A stretch of DNA of 64,000 bases from contig NZ_JQNB01000001.1 in assembly GCF_000745005.1 (NCBI RefSeq), positions 744,001 through 808,000 of the forward strand. Reading direction: 5' to 3'. The notes under the pieces are model-generated. The model searched no databases. It had not been told where the DNA came from and saw only the letters and a list, made by a program, of their open reading frames with translations. The translations under genes were made by a program, and so were the position numbers. The DNA is from Luteibacter sp. 9135 (GTDB lineage Bacteria > Pseudomonadota > Gammaproteobacteria > Xanthomonadales > Rhodanobacteraceae). Each line of letters begins with the position of its first letter. The first letter of the stretch is position 1. This document shows positions 1 to 11,100 of this stretch, piece after piece.

Positions 1-113
1 TCCTTCAGCTGGAAGGCGCTGGCGTGGGCGGCCTGCGGAGCCACCAGCGCGCCGGCGATGGCCAGCGAAAGGGCGGCGACGGCCAACGGGCGGGTACGGA
101 TCAACGTCTGCAT
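1..113 (-). CDS. FadL-like outer-membrane protein, N-terminal fragment
   Basis: Only the first 37 or so codons are present; the gene runs off the left edge. The translation begins MQTLIRTRPLAVAALSLAIA, continues through a hydrophobic stretch and ends near AHASAFQLKE. This is a classic Sec signal peptide with cleavage after AHA or HAS. A mature N-terminus of the type (S)AFQLKE is typical of FadL/TodX-type outer-membrane channels for long-chain fatty acids and hydrophobic compounds, whose N-terminal hatch begins this way. The family call therefore rests on a short but characteristic segment; another outer-membrane beta-barrel protein is possible. Confidence 0.6.
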   Translation of the reverse strand, partial: MQTLIRTRPLAVAALSLAIAGALVAPQAAHASAFQLK

Positions 114-338
114 GGTGGGGCTCCTGCTTGTTCTGTCTGGGTCGATGTCACATTCGCGCAACGGAAACGTTCTTGTTTTCATACGCGCGTTTAACAATCT
201 GCGGGGGAACTCTGGACGACTTGACGAATAATTTGCAAGTGCCGGTGCAACAAATCTGCAGGAATGTGGTCCGCACGCGCCCGCGGGCGCCGGCCTTTTG
301 CTACCTTAAGTACTCGAACCGCCAGCGAGACCGCCGTC

Positions 339-641
339 ATGCACTGCTATGTCTACGCAAGCCTTCGCAAGCCCGATACCTACGTCTGGATGACCCGCCG
401 GGATGGCCTCGACATGCTTCCCGAACCGCTGGTGCTCCTGCTGGGCGAACTGCGCTTCGTGCTCGAGGTGGAACTCACCCCCCAGCGCAAGCTGCCGCAT
501 AACGACACTGAGCAAGTGCTCATCAACCTCGCCGGATGCGGCTGGCACCTGCAGACGCCTCCGGGCGAAACGCTCACCGTGTGCAACCAGCCGAACCACA
601 ATCGCGAGATCGATCCCGACCAGATGCTCGTCAGGGCCTGA
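339..641 (+). CDS. YcgL domain-containing protein
   Basis: A 100-residue protein starting MHCYVYASLRKPDTYVWM. The opening MxCxVYxSxRKxxTYxxM pattern, the central PEPL...LG segment and the GWHLQTPP motif match the YcgL family of small gammaproteobacterial proteins, which are also about 100 residues long. The molecular function of the family is not established. The ATG at 339 is preferred because the family consensus starts at this methionine; in-frame codons upstream do not resemble the family. The gene stands alone, with the FadL-like gene divergent on its left. Confidence 0.85.
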   Translation: MHCYVYASLRKPDTYVWMTRRDGLDMLPEPLVLLLGELRFVLEVELTPQRKLPHNDTEQVLINLAGCGWHLQTPPGETLTVCNQPNHNREIDPDQMLVRA

Positions 642-731
642 GCAGGCGAAACCGCGCCGGGCGCGCGGTGCGTTACCAGGGTTAACGCCGCGTTACCGCG
701 TACGGCCATGCGCGTCCGTATACTCCCGCGC

Positions 732-3700
732 ATGGCCAATCCCAAACGTCGTCGACCGTCGCTGCTCAAAGCGCTGCCCTGGTTCATCCCCGTCCTTGCT
801 GCGGTCGCCTGCGCCGGCCTCACGGCGTCACCGCTGGCGCTGATTCCGCTGCTGCTGGCGAATGCGCTGGTCATGGGCGCGGTGTGCCATGCCATCGGCT
901 TCGACCCCGAAACCAGCTACCTGCGCACGGCCTTGCGCCGGGGCTCGGCCTACGTGGTGATTTTCACGGCGTATACGTTCGTGGTCTTCGTACTGGTGGC
1001 CTGGCCCCTGCTCAAGCTGACCCAGGCGCCCAGCCTGGGCGCGGCGCTCCTGCTGGCTGCCACCCTGGTCGTGGCGCTTGCCGCGCTATGGCGGACCTGG
1101 CCCGCCTTCGGCCTGATCTTCCTCTGGGACGACGCCTACCCCGAAGACAGCGGAACGGCCTCGTGGATTTTCACGGCGCTGGCGCGATCCGTGAGTTTCG
1201 GCCGCCACCTGTCCGCCGAGGAGCGCTTCTTCTCCCATTTCCTCCCGGCGGCGCTCAGCCTGTTGGTGCTGGCGTTCTGCGCCGTGGCGTTGTCCGGCCT
1301 GTACGGCGTGCTGCCTGCGGAAATGCGCCTCGCGTCGCTGGCGCTCTACGGCGTGGTCCTGTTGCCAGTGGCAGGCATGGTGATCGCCAATCGCACCTTG
1401 CGCGCACTGCTCCCGGATCGCCGCGTACGCCTCGGTGCGAAACGGGGCGGCATCCCGTCGCGTGAAGACGTCGGGCAGGACGCGGAGCGCCCGGCAAACA
1501 TCCCGCCGGCACCCCTTCCCGTGCTCAGCACGGAAGAAAGCCAGCCGGGCGTCCGCGAGCGTGCCCTGCTGCTCGCCACCCGCGAGGGTGATATCGCGCG
1601 CGCGGTTGCGCTGGTCGAGGCCGGTGCCGAACCGGACACCGGCGCCGAGCCCGGCGACCGCGACCAGCGGCCGGTACTGACACTGGCGGCACTGTCACCC
1701 GATTCACGCCTGCTGCGTGCGCTGATCGCGCGGGGCGCGAAGGTCGATCGCGCCCACCAGGGCGTCACCGCATTGCACGCGGCCACGCGCGACAGCTGGC
1801 ACGGCCGGCCGGACGCCGTACTTACCCTGCTCACCAATGGCGCGCATGCGGCCGCCGTCGACAACGAGGGCAACACGCCACTGCATGGCGCGGTACTGAG
1901 TGCCGAACCGACCGTGGCGGCCATGCTGCTGGACGCCGGCGCACCGGTGGATGCGGTGAACGCGGCAGGTGACACGCCCCTGGCGATCGCCTGCCGCGCA
2001 GCCAACTGGGCGCTGGTGAGGTTTCTCCTGGAACACGGCGCCAAGGCCTCGCCCGTGGGCGGCGAACCCGCACTGGTCGCGGCAGCCGGCATTGCCGACG
2101 ACGATGCCGAGGGCGTGAAGGTACTGCTGCGTTACAAGGCAGCGGTGAACGCCACCGACGCCCACGGCCGCTCAGCGCTCATGGCCGCGGCCGCCGAAGG
2201 GCACGAACAGATCGCCCGCGCGCTGTTGCAGGCGCACGCGCAACCCAACCTCGCCGATCGCCACGGCACGACGGCGTTGATGGAAGCCGCGCGCGCCGGC
2301 GCGCAAGGCATCGTCCAACTGCTGGCCGACGCCCATGCGGACGCCTCGCCGCGCGACGGCCACGGCCGCGACGCACTGACTCTCGCCTGCCAGTCGCCCC
2401 GGGCCCAGGCCGCCACGGTGCGGGCGCTGCTGGCGCTCGGCGCCCAGCCGAAAGAGCCCGGCGCGGACGGGCGGAGCGCGCTCGACCACGCGGCCGGGGC
2501 CGGACGCTGGGATTTCGTGGCGCTGCTCGATCCGGAAACACCGTTGCCGACATCGCTCAGCGAGTCGGTCGTGCCGGAGGCTGGCGCCGATTCGCCCCTG
2601 CACCTCTACGATGCCCTGCGCTTCGGCCACTGGGCCGTGGCTTCCACGTTCACCACCAAGGTACGCGCCTGGCCCGTGGAGGAACTGTCGGCCCTTTATG
2701 TCGACCTTGCGGGTCCCGGTTTCGAGGCAGCGCGCGCATGGCTGCTCGACCACGGGCTGCATGCCGAGGCACGGCTGGGTGCACCCGGCGACACGCCCCA
2801 GGCCGGACGCCGCCTGTTCGATGCACTGCTACCCCAGCTGCCGCAGTCGGCCGACGCCCTGCTGCAACTGATGCGGGCCGGCGCCAGCCCGGCCGGCGCG
2901 GGTCTGCTCGGCCAGGCGATCTGCCGCCTCGACGGCGCCGACGAACGCCTGACCCTGGCGATGCTCGAAGCCGGCGCCGATCCGTTCGGTGCCGACGCCC
3001 GCGGACGCACGCCACTGCACATGGCCGCGTCCACGGGCCGTACCGCACTGCTGGGCGCCCTGCTCGCCCGTGGCATGAACCCGAACGTTCGCGACGCAGG
3101 CGGACGCACGCCGTTGCACGCGGCGCTCGAGCAAGGTGGCGAAAGCCTGCCGCTGGTACGCCTGCTGGTCGCCCACGGCGCGGATCCCGAGGCCGCCGAC
3201 GTCAATGGCGAGACACCCTACGGACTGGGCATCGGACACGGCGATGTGGAGCGCTGGCTCAGCTGGACAGCGTGGCCGCTGCCGCGTCGCCCCCTGCGTG
3301 CCGACGATCTTCCCGCCGCCGCCGCCGCGGGCGATGTGCAAGCCGTGGACCGGCTGATCGAACTGGGCTTCCCCGTCGACACACGCGACCACCAGGGCGC
3401 GACCGGCCTGCTTCGCGCGTCCGGGGCCGGACAGCGTCACGTCGTCGATCACCTGCTCCAGGCCGGCGCCGATCCGACCCTCGCCGCCGCCTCCGGCATC
3501 ACGCCGCTGGCGGCAGCCGTCAACGCGCGACGCGACACGATTGTCGAGGCCCTGCTCGCGCATGGCGTGTCGGCCGACCAGCGGTTGCCGGGCGAGACCA
3601 CGGCGCTGATGATCGCCGCCGCGCTGGGCTATCCGGAGATCGCCGACATGCTGCTGCGTGCCGGTGCCGATGCGAAAGCCGAGGACGCCCACGGCCACAC

Positions 3701-4172
3701 GGCCCTGCACGCCGCCGCGCAGTACTGCTTCGGCAGTAGCGACAGCCTGCGTGCGCGGCGCCTGCTGGATACCGTGCTCGGCAAGGGCGCCGATGCGAAC
3801 AAGGCCGACAAGGATGGCGTGACCCCTTTGCTGATGTTGCTGGGTGCGAACCTGCGCCCCGGCGCCACCGCCGATGCCACCCACCTCGGCGCCCTGGTAC
3901 CGGTGCTGCTGGATGCCGGCGCCCGGATCGAGCATGCCGACCACCGCGGCGTCAGCGCGCTGCACGCCAGCGCGATGCATGCCCTGCTCGGGCCGGCGCG
4001 CGTGCTGCTGCAGCGCGGCGCCAACCGCAACGCCGCCGATGGCTTCGGCCGGACCGCCGGCGATGTCGCACGACACCTGGGCTATGTGGACATCGCGCAT
4101 GAACTGGGCAGCCGCGTCGGCACCGTACCCAGCGTACGCCAGACACTCCGGCAACCCGCCCAGCCGGATTGA
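732..4172 (+). CDS. large membrane-anchored ankyrin-repeat protein
   Basis: An 1146-residue protein. Residues about 15-220 hold roughly six hydrophobic segments, then a charged, proline-containing linker (about 230-275). The rest, to about residue 1130, is a long solenoid of ankyrin repeats (around twenty units), shown by recurring G(x)TPLHxA and AxxLLxxGAxxxxxD patterns. The ATG at 732 (MANPKRRRPSLLK) is preferred over the GTG/ATG at 708, because it gives a positively charged N-terminus directly before the first membrane segment. Ankyrin solenoids are protein-binding scaffolds, so a membrane-tethered binding platform facing the cytoplasm or periplasm is inferred; the partner is unknown. No catalytic domain is visible. 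Bacterial ankyrin proteins are usually much shorter. Confidence 0.85.
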   Translation: MANPKRRRPSLLKALPWFIPVLAAVACAGLTASPLALIPLLLANALVMGAVCHAIGFDPETSYLRTALRRGSAYVVIFTAYTFVVFVLVAWPLLKLTQAPSLGAALLLAATLVVALAALWRTWPAFGLIFLWDDAYPEDSGTASWIFTALARSVSFGRHLSAEERFFSHFLPAALSLLVLAFCAVALSGLYGVLPAEMRLASLALYGVVLLPVAGMVIANRTLRALLPDRRVRLGAKRGGIPSREDVGQDAERPANIPPAPLPVLSTEESQPGVRERALLLATREGDIARAVALVEAGAEPDTGAEPGDRDQRPVLTLAALSPDSRLLRALIARGAKVDRAHQGVTALHAATRDSWHGRPDAVLTLLTNGAHAAAVDNEGNTPLHGAVLSAEPTVAAMLLDAGAPVDAVNAAGDTPLAIACRAANWALVRFLLEHGAKASPVGGEPALVAAAGIADDDAEGVKVLLRYKAAVNATDAHGRSALMAAAAEGHEQIARALLQAHAQPNLADRHGTTALMEAARAGAQGIVQLLADAHADASPRDGHGRDALTLACQSPRAQAATVRALLALGAQPKEPGADGRSALDHAAGAGRWDFVALLDPETPLPTSLSESVVPEAGADSPLHLYDALRFGHWAVASTFTTKVRAWPVEELSALYVDLAGPGFEAARAWLLDHGLHAEARLGAPGDTPQAGRRLFDALLPQLPQSADALLQLMRAGASPAGAGLLGQAICRLDGADERLTLAMLEAGADPFGADARGRTPLHMAASTGRTALLGALLARGMNPNVRDAGGRTPLHAALEQGGESLPLVRLLVAHGADPEAADVNGETPYGLGIGHGDVERWLSWTAWPLPRRPLRADDLPAAAAAGDVQAVDRLIELGFPVDTRDHQGATGLLRASGAGQRHVVDHLLQAGADPTLAAASGITPLAAAVNARRDTIVEALLAHGVSADQRLPGETTALMIAAALGYPEIADMLLRAGADAKAEDAHGHTALHAAAQYCFGSSDSLRARRLLDTVLGKGADANKADKDGVTPLLMLLGANLRPGATADATHLGALVPVLLDAGARIEHADHRGVSALHASAMHALLGPARVLLQRGANRNAADGFGRTAGDVARHLGYVDIAHELGSRVGTVPSVRQTLRQPAQPD

Positions 4173-4250
4173 GGCCCTCGCCGACGTGCCGCCGACATGT
4201 CCGCCGCCGGCACATCGGCGCCACGACCCCGCTTGGCGAAGCGATCACCC

Positions 4251-4358
4251 TGTAGGAGCGCGCGATGCGCGCGACATCGTCTCGCGGCGCCTTTCATGCT
4301 TGCGCGCCAGCTCCGGAGTTATCGCGAAAAGATGTCGCGCGCATCGCGCGCTCCTACA
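4251..4358. repeat. REP-type inverted repeat pair (BIME-like)
   Basis: A 28-bp arm at 4251-4278, starting TGTAGGAGCGCGCGATGCGC, is repeated as its exact reverse complement at 4331-4358, separated by 52 bp. Each arm is itself GC-rich and partly self-complementary. Convergent arms beginning with GTAGGAGC are the form of REP/BIME elements mobilised by REP-associated tyrosine transposases (RAYTs) in pseudomonads and xanthomonads. It lies between the ends of the convergent ankyrin and antiporter genes, the usual REP location, and may also help to end transcription or protect mRNA ends. I saw no second copy and no RAYT gene in this window. Confidence 0.75.
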
Positions 4359-4418
4359 GATGCATGTCGCGCATGTCATGCATACCGTGCTTGTAGTGCG
4401 TTGCGAGATCGACGTGGC

Positions 4419-6221
4419 TCAACTGTCGCGCTCGCGCTCGTCAACGGCGTCGGCTTCGAACAGCTGCTGCAGGTCGTGCAGGGCTTCCTTCGAGGACTGG
4501 ATGAGGGCCGCGTCGTCGTCGTAGACGAGGTACTGCGCGCGCAGCACCTGCTCGTCGTGCTTGCGGAAACGGGCGATGCGGCTGTCGACGACCTCCGCCG
4601 GCATGTCCAGCGACTGGAGCACGTGGCGTGTCATTTCCAGGCTGGAGTAGAACGTCTCGCGCACGGGTTCTTCGATGCCGATATCCATCAGACGGAAGGC
4701 ATGCTGGCGGTTACGCGCACGGGCGATGATCTTCAGGTGCGGGTACTGTCGCCTGACCAGCCGGGCGGTGCGGATGTTCGCCTCGGGATCGTCGGTGGCG
4801 ATGACGAACACCTCGGCCTTGTCGGCCTGCGCCGCCCGCAGCATTTCCGGACGCGCGGGGTCACCGAAGAACAGCGACGTGCCACCGAACCGCCGCGAGG
4901 TATCCACCTGCTCCACCGAGCTTTCCAGGGCGACGAATGGGATGTCCTGCGCGCGCAGCATGCGCGCGACGATCTGGCCCATGCGGCCGAAGCCCGCGAT
5001 GATGACCCGCGGCGTATCGGACTCGATGGTGTCGAAGGCGCGGTCGGGCGTATGCACACGCTCGTGGACCAGCCGGGAGGCTGCCAGCACCAGCAGCGGT
5101 GTCAGCGCCATGGACAGCGAGATGGCCATGACCATCAACCCGCGCTGGCTATCGTCGATCAGGCGGTTCTGCTGGGCGAGGTTGAGGATGACGAACGCGA
5201 ACTCGCCGCCGCTGGCCAGCACGGCGGCAAGCCGCACGGAATCCGCGGTGGTCAGTGCACCGATCAGCCGGCCCAGCGGCACGATCAGCATCGCCTTGAC
5301 GGCCAGCAGCAAGGCCACCATGCCCAGCACCAGGAGCGGCTTGGCCACCAGCAGCGCGAGGTCGACCGACATGCCCACGCTGACGAAGAACAGCCCCAGC
5401 AGCAGCCCCTTGAACGGCTCGATGTTGGATTCCAGTTCGTGCCGGTATTCCGAATCTGCCAGCAGCAGGCCGGCCAGGAAGGCACCGAGCGTGACCGAGA
5501 TGCCGGCCAGTTCCATCAGCCATGCCGTGCCCATGACCACGAGCAGGGCCGTTGCCGTGAACACCTCGGTGCTCTTGGCGCGGGCGACGAAACGGAACAC
5601 GTGGCGCAACAGCAGGCGACCGCCCAGGATCACCCCGAAGATGGTGCCAACCACCCGCAGCACGCTGGCCAGGTCAGGGCCGTGCGCATCGTGGGCCACG
5701 GCGCTGCCCAGCAGGGGCACCGCGGCGATCAGCGGAATGGCGGCCAGGTCCTGGAACAGCAGGATGGCGAAGGCCTGGCGACCGTAGGCCGAACCGGCTT
5801 CCTTGCGCTCGGCCAGGATCTGCAGGCCGAAGGCCGTGGAAGACAGGGCCAGACTGCCGCCGACGATGACGCCGGCTTTCCAGGTGAGGCCGAACAGGAA
5901 ATAGCCGATGGCGCCGAGCGCCAGCGCGCAGGTGATGACCTGCAGACTGCCGCTGCCGAATACCGCGCGTCGCATCACCCACAGGCGCGATGGCGACAGT
6001 TCCAGCCCGATGACGAACAGCATCAGCACGACGCCGAAATCGGAGATCGTCGCGACGCCCTCGGTGTCGTTTACCAGCCCGAGGACCGAAGGCCCGATGA
6101 CCACCCCCGCCAGCAGGTAGCCGAGCACGGCGCCCAGGCGGAAGCGCTTCGTGAGCGGCACGGCCACGACCGTCGCCAGCAGGAAGACGACGGCCGTCTC
6201 GAGAAAGTGATGTCCATCCAT
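4419..6221 (-). CDS. CPA2-family cation:proton antiporter with TrkA-N domain (KefB/KefC-like)
   Basis: A 600-residue inner-membrane protein. Residues 1-390 form a Na+/H+-exchanger type membrane domain with about a dozen hydrophobic helices. It includes the GSLALSSTA segment (121-129) and the QDLAAIP motif around Asp158, typical of CPA2 exchangers. Residues about 403-520 are a cytosolic RCK/TrkA-N Rossmann domain with the nucleotide-binding GFGRMG motif at 410-415. This matches KefB/KefC/YbaL, K+/H+ antiporters gated by NAD(H) or glutathione adducts and used in electrophile or pH stress. No KefF/KefG-type ancillary oxidoreductase lies next to it, so glutathione gating is not established. Confidence 0.88.
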   Translation of the reverse strand: MDGHHFLETAVVFLLATVVAVPLTKRFRLGAVLGYLLAGVVIGPSVLGLVNDTEGVATISDFGVVLMLFVIGLELSPSRLWVMRRAVFGSGSLQVITCALALGAIGYFLFGLTWKAGVIVGGSLALSSTAFGLQILAERKEAGSAYGRQAFAILLFQDLAAIPLIAAVPLLGSAVAHDAHGPDLASVLRVVGTIFGVILGGRLLLRHVFRFVARAKSTEVFTATALLVVMGTAWLMELAGISVTLGAFLAGLLLADSEYRHELESNIEPFKGLLLGLFFVSVGMSVDLALLVAKPLLVLGMVALLLAVKAMLIVPLGRLIGALTTADSVRLAAVLASGGEFAFVILNLAQQNRLIDDSQRGLMVMAISLSMALTPLLVLAASRLVHERVHTPDRAFDTIESDTPRVIIAGFGRMGQIVARMLRAQDIPFVALESSVEQVDTSRRFGGTSLFFGDPARPEMLRAAQADKAEVFVIATDDPEANIRTARLVRRQYPHLKIIARARNRQHAFRLMDIGIEEPVRETFYSSLEMTRHVLQSLDMPAEVVDSRIARFRKHDEQVLRAQYLVYDDDAALIQSSKEALHDLQQLFEADAVDERERDS

Positions 6222-6301
6222 CCTGCGACTCCCGGAAGATCGTTCCGGATTATGTCACGCGAGCGGGCAGGCCTTGCACGATCGGGTGGCGGTGCGACGC
6301 C

Positions 6302-8140
<1,839 letters not shown>

Positions 8141-8144
<4 letters not shown>

Positions 8145-9175
8145 CGTCCGCCGCCGTGGCCGCGACCGCGCAGCAGCAGCCAGAGGAAGAAGGGCCCGCC
8201 GACAAGCGCGGTAAGCACGCCGATCGGCAGTTCGCCGGGCGCGACGACCGTGCGCGCCAGCGCATCGGCCGCCACCAGCAGCGTGGCACCACCCACCGCG
8301 GAGGCCGGCAGGATGAAGCGATGGTCGGGGCCGAAGCCCATGCGCAGCAGGTGCGGGACGATCAGGCCGACGAAACCGATCACGCCGGTAAAGGCCACCG
8401 AGGCACCGACGGCCAGCGCGACCAAACCGACGAGGAAGGGCTGCAGGCGCTCGGGACGGTAGCCGAGCAGCGTCGCCTCGTTCTCGCCCAGCAACAGGGC
8501 GTTGAGCCCCGCCGCGGCGGCGGGCAGGCACAGCAGCGGAAGCAGTATCCACGGGGCCACCGTGGCCAGCCGCGACCAGCTCGCGCCACCCAGGCTGCCG
8601 AGCGACCAGAAGGTCAGGTCACGCAGCTGGTTTTCGTTGGCCAGGTAGGTCAGCAGGCCGACCCCGGCCATGGCGATGGCGTTCACCGCGACGCCGGCGA
8701 GCAGGAGATGGCTTACGCCGCCACGATGGCGGCCCAGTATGTAGACGAAGGAGGTCGCGCCGAGGCCACCCACGAACGCCGCGGCGGCGACCCGCCACGA
8801 GCCGGACTGGCCGCCGAGCACGATCGCGCCGACGGCGCCGAGGGCCGCGCCGGCGGACACCCCGATCAGGCCGGGATCGGCCAGCGGGTTGCGGAACAGG
8901 CCCTGCATCGTCGCCCCGCCGCTGGCCAGCGCCGAGCCGACCAGGATCGCCAGCGCTATCCTCGGCAGACGCAGGCCGAGCACCACGGTGTCATCGCCGC
9001 GTGCCGTGGCGCCGTCCGCCGCGCGCAGCAGGGATGCAAGCACCTCGCGCGGCGGGATGTCGATGGCACCGTGGCACAGGCTCCACAGCACCGCCGCGAC
9101 CAGCAGCAGCACGAGCGCCGGTAGCGCGAGGCGTCGCCACGCGATGGCCGGCACCAGGGTCGCCACGGTGCTCAT
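8141..9175 (-). CDS. hmuU: haemin ABC transporter permease HmuU (FecCD family)
   Basis: A 344-residue FecCD-type permease with about ten hydrophobic helices. Family hallmarks include LRLPRIALAILVGSALASGG, the QGLFRNPLADPGLIG segment and FTGVIGFVGLIVPHLLR. It forms the inner-membrane channel through which haem delivered by HmuT passes, powered by HmuV. The ATG at 9175 overlaps the hmuT stop codon, so the genes are coupled. Family membership is certain; haem specificity is inferred from the operon. Confidence 0.93.
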
Positions 9176-10020
9176 GGTGCGAGGGAAGCCAGGCGCCGCT
9201 GCAGCGCGAGGGCCTCGCCGGCGGTGCGCGGGCCGAAACCGAGCAGCGCCTGGCCCGGCACGAAGTACACCCGCCGGGCCTTGCCAGCCGGCGTATCGGC
9301 GACACCCGGCAGGGCCAGTACCCCCGCGATGCCACCCACCGCCGCTTCGCGCTCCTGCATGAGCACGATGACGTCGGGCGCCATGGCCACTAGTGCTTCG
9401 GGCGACACCGCCTTGTAGCCGTCGATGCCCGTGGCGACGTTGCGTGCGCCTGCCAGGACCAGCGCACGGTCCGCGGCCGTCTCCGCGCCGGCCGCCATGG
9501 GGCTGCCCTGCCCCGTCGACATGAGGAACACCGCGCGGGGATGTTGGGGCATCGCATCCACTGCCGCCGAGAGTGTGGCGAACGTGCGCGTGACACTGCG
9601 CGCCAGTGCCTCCGCTTCCGCCGCGTGGCCGGTGAGCGCACCCACGCCGCGGATTTTCGCGACGATGTCCTCCGGCGTGCGTGATGCCGGCAACGAGGCG
9701 ATGCGCACACCCGCCTCGCGCAGCTGCGCCATGGCCGTGGGTGGGCCGGCATCGTGGGTCGCCACGATCAGGTCGGGGCGCAACGCGAGCACACCTTCGG
9801 CGCTCAGCTGCCGCACGTAGCCGACCTGCGGCAGTAACGTGGCCGCCACGGGCCAGGTGCTGGTGCTGTCCACCGCGACCAGGTTGCCCTCGGCGTGGAT
9901 GGCGTAGAGGGTCTCGGTGACGTCGCCGCCCAGGGCGACGATGCGCGACGCGGCGTTCGCTGCGAGCGACACGCACGCGAGCAGGACGGCGAGCACGAGT
10001 TGACGGACACAGGTCTTCAT
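9172..10020 (-). CDS. hmuT: periplasmic haemin-binding protein HmuT
   Basis: A 282-residue periplasmic substrate-binding protein of the TroA/BtuF superfamily. A Sec signal peptide spans residues 1-24 (MKTCVRQLVLAVLLACVSLA, then ANA). The mature start ASRIVALGGDVTETLYAI is the usual haemin-binding-protein opening, and the VGYVRQLSAEGVLALRPDLI motif is characteristic of HmuT/BtuF. It captures haem from the TonB receptor and hands it to HmuU. Its start overlaps the hmuS stop codon. Confidence 0.92.
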   Translation of the reverse strand: MKTCVRQLVLAVLLACVSLAANAASRIVALGGDVTETLYAIHAEGNLVAVDSTSTWPVAATLLPQVGYVRQLSAEGVLALRPDLIVATHDAGPPTAMAQLREAGVRIASLPASRTPEDIVAKIRGVGALTGHAAEAEALARSVTRTFATLSAAVDAMPQHPRAVFLMSTGQGSPMAAGAETAADRALVLAGARNVATGIDGYKAVSPEALVAMAPDVIVLMQEREAAVGGIAGVLALPGVADTPAGKARRVYFVPGQALLGFGPRTAGEALALQRRLASLAP

Positions 10021-11090
10021 GCCGCCGCTCCGGCCGTCGCCAGCAATGCCCGCCAGTCGTCACGCTCCGGCAGGCCCGGTTTGCGTCGGCCGAACACCTG
10101 CACGATCTGCGTACCGTCCTCCGCATACAGCTCGAGCGACGTGACCGTGCCTTCGGGTACCGGCTTGCGCACGATCCAGCTATCGGCGATGGCGTCGGCG
10201 CGAAGGTGCAGATTGAATTCGTCGTCCAGCACGTTCAGCCATGGGCCGGCCATGGCCACTTTCCGCACGGGCCCGGTGTGGATCTGCACCACGCCCGGCG
10301 AGCCGACGAAGACCATCAGCGGCTCGCCACCGGCGGCCGCGCCTTCGAGCACCCGACGCAACGCGCCATCGTCCACACGGGTGGCGAACTCCGCCCCCAC
10401 CAGCCGCAACGCCTGCGCACGCGTCACCCGGTGTTTTCTGAGCAAGGCGAAGAAATCGTGCGGATCGCGCAGTGCGCGCCACCCGTCGCGCAGCGCGTCG
10501 ACGGCAACCTCCTCGTCCGCTTGCTGTAAGGGCAGCGGGTCGGCCACCGCCGCGCAATCGATCAGCGGTGACTGCACCGCCGCCGTGTAGCGATGCACCA
10601 ATGAGCGCCAGGCCGGGCGATCGCTCCGGTCGGTGAGGTACACCTTGTGCACCGCCTTGCCGTCGCCGTCGAAGAACTGCAGGCTTTCCAGCGTGCGTCC
10701 GCGCGTCGACTCACGCACCGCGAATCCGTAACGCCAGTGGGTGAGGAACAGGCGGAGGTCGATATCCTCCGCGAGCACGATGCCCATGGTGCCGCCGATA
10801 TCGATGTTCTCGTAACAGCCTTTCTTTTCATGTACGCAGTACGCGTTGCGGGTGAGTGCCATCACGCGCCCCAGGGAGGGGAGCTCGCGGATCAGGGCCG
10901 GCAATTCCCCCTCCAGGCGCGTGACGCCGTCGCCGACACGACTGGCGACGAGCTCGCCCTCGCTTACGCCCAGGCGATGCGCCGCATCGAGGGCACGCAG
11001 ACCGGGTTCGGCGTCGCGTAGCCGTCGCCAGCCGTCGACCAGCGTGGGGATGTCCAGGCGTAATGCCGGCGGCACGGGAATCTGCTGCAT
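10017..11090 (-). CDS. hmuS: haemin-degrading factor / haem-trafficking protein HmuS (HemS/ChuS family)
   Basis: A 357-residue cytosolic protein with two repeated HemS/ChuS halves: about 40-170, containing ALTRNAYCVHEKKG and NIDIGG, and about 215-345, containing VQIHTGPVRKVAMAGPW and FNLHLR. Family members bind incoming haem and either degrade it oxidatively to release iron or pass it on. The ATG at 11090 is 10 bp downstream of the receptor stop codon, with the family-like segment starting a few residues later. Whether it is a true haem oxygenase cannot be told from sequence alone. Confidence 0.92.
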   Translation of the reverse strand: MQQIPVPPALRLDIPTLVDGWRRLRDAEPGLRALDAAHRLGVSEGELVASRVGDGVTRLEGELPALIRELPSLGRVMALTRNAYCVHEKKGCYENIDIGGTMGIVLAEDIDLRLFLTHWRYGFAVRESTRGRTLESLQFFDGDGKAVHKVYLTDRSDRPAWRSLVHRYTAAVQSPLIDCAAVADPLPLQQADEEVAVDALRDGWRALRDPHDFFALLRKHRVTRAQALRLVGAEFATRVDDGALRRVLEGAAAGGEPLMVFVGSPGVVQIHTGPVRKVAMAGPWLNVLDDEFNLHLRADAIADSWIVRKPVPEGTVTSLELYAEDGTQIVQVFGRRKPGLPERDDWRALLATAGAAA

Positions 11091-11100
11091 GGTCGCGTCC

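Noticed and set aside
670..695. Terminator after the YcgL gene
   Set aside because: The dyad arms are only 6 bp and no T-run follows; an operator near the ankyrin start is more plausible.
2829..4154. 441-codon open frame antisense to the ankyrin gene
   Set aside because: The ankyrin repeats on the plus strand are unmistakable. GC-rich codon bias routinely keeps antisense frames open, and the antisense product has no recognisable motif.
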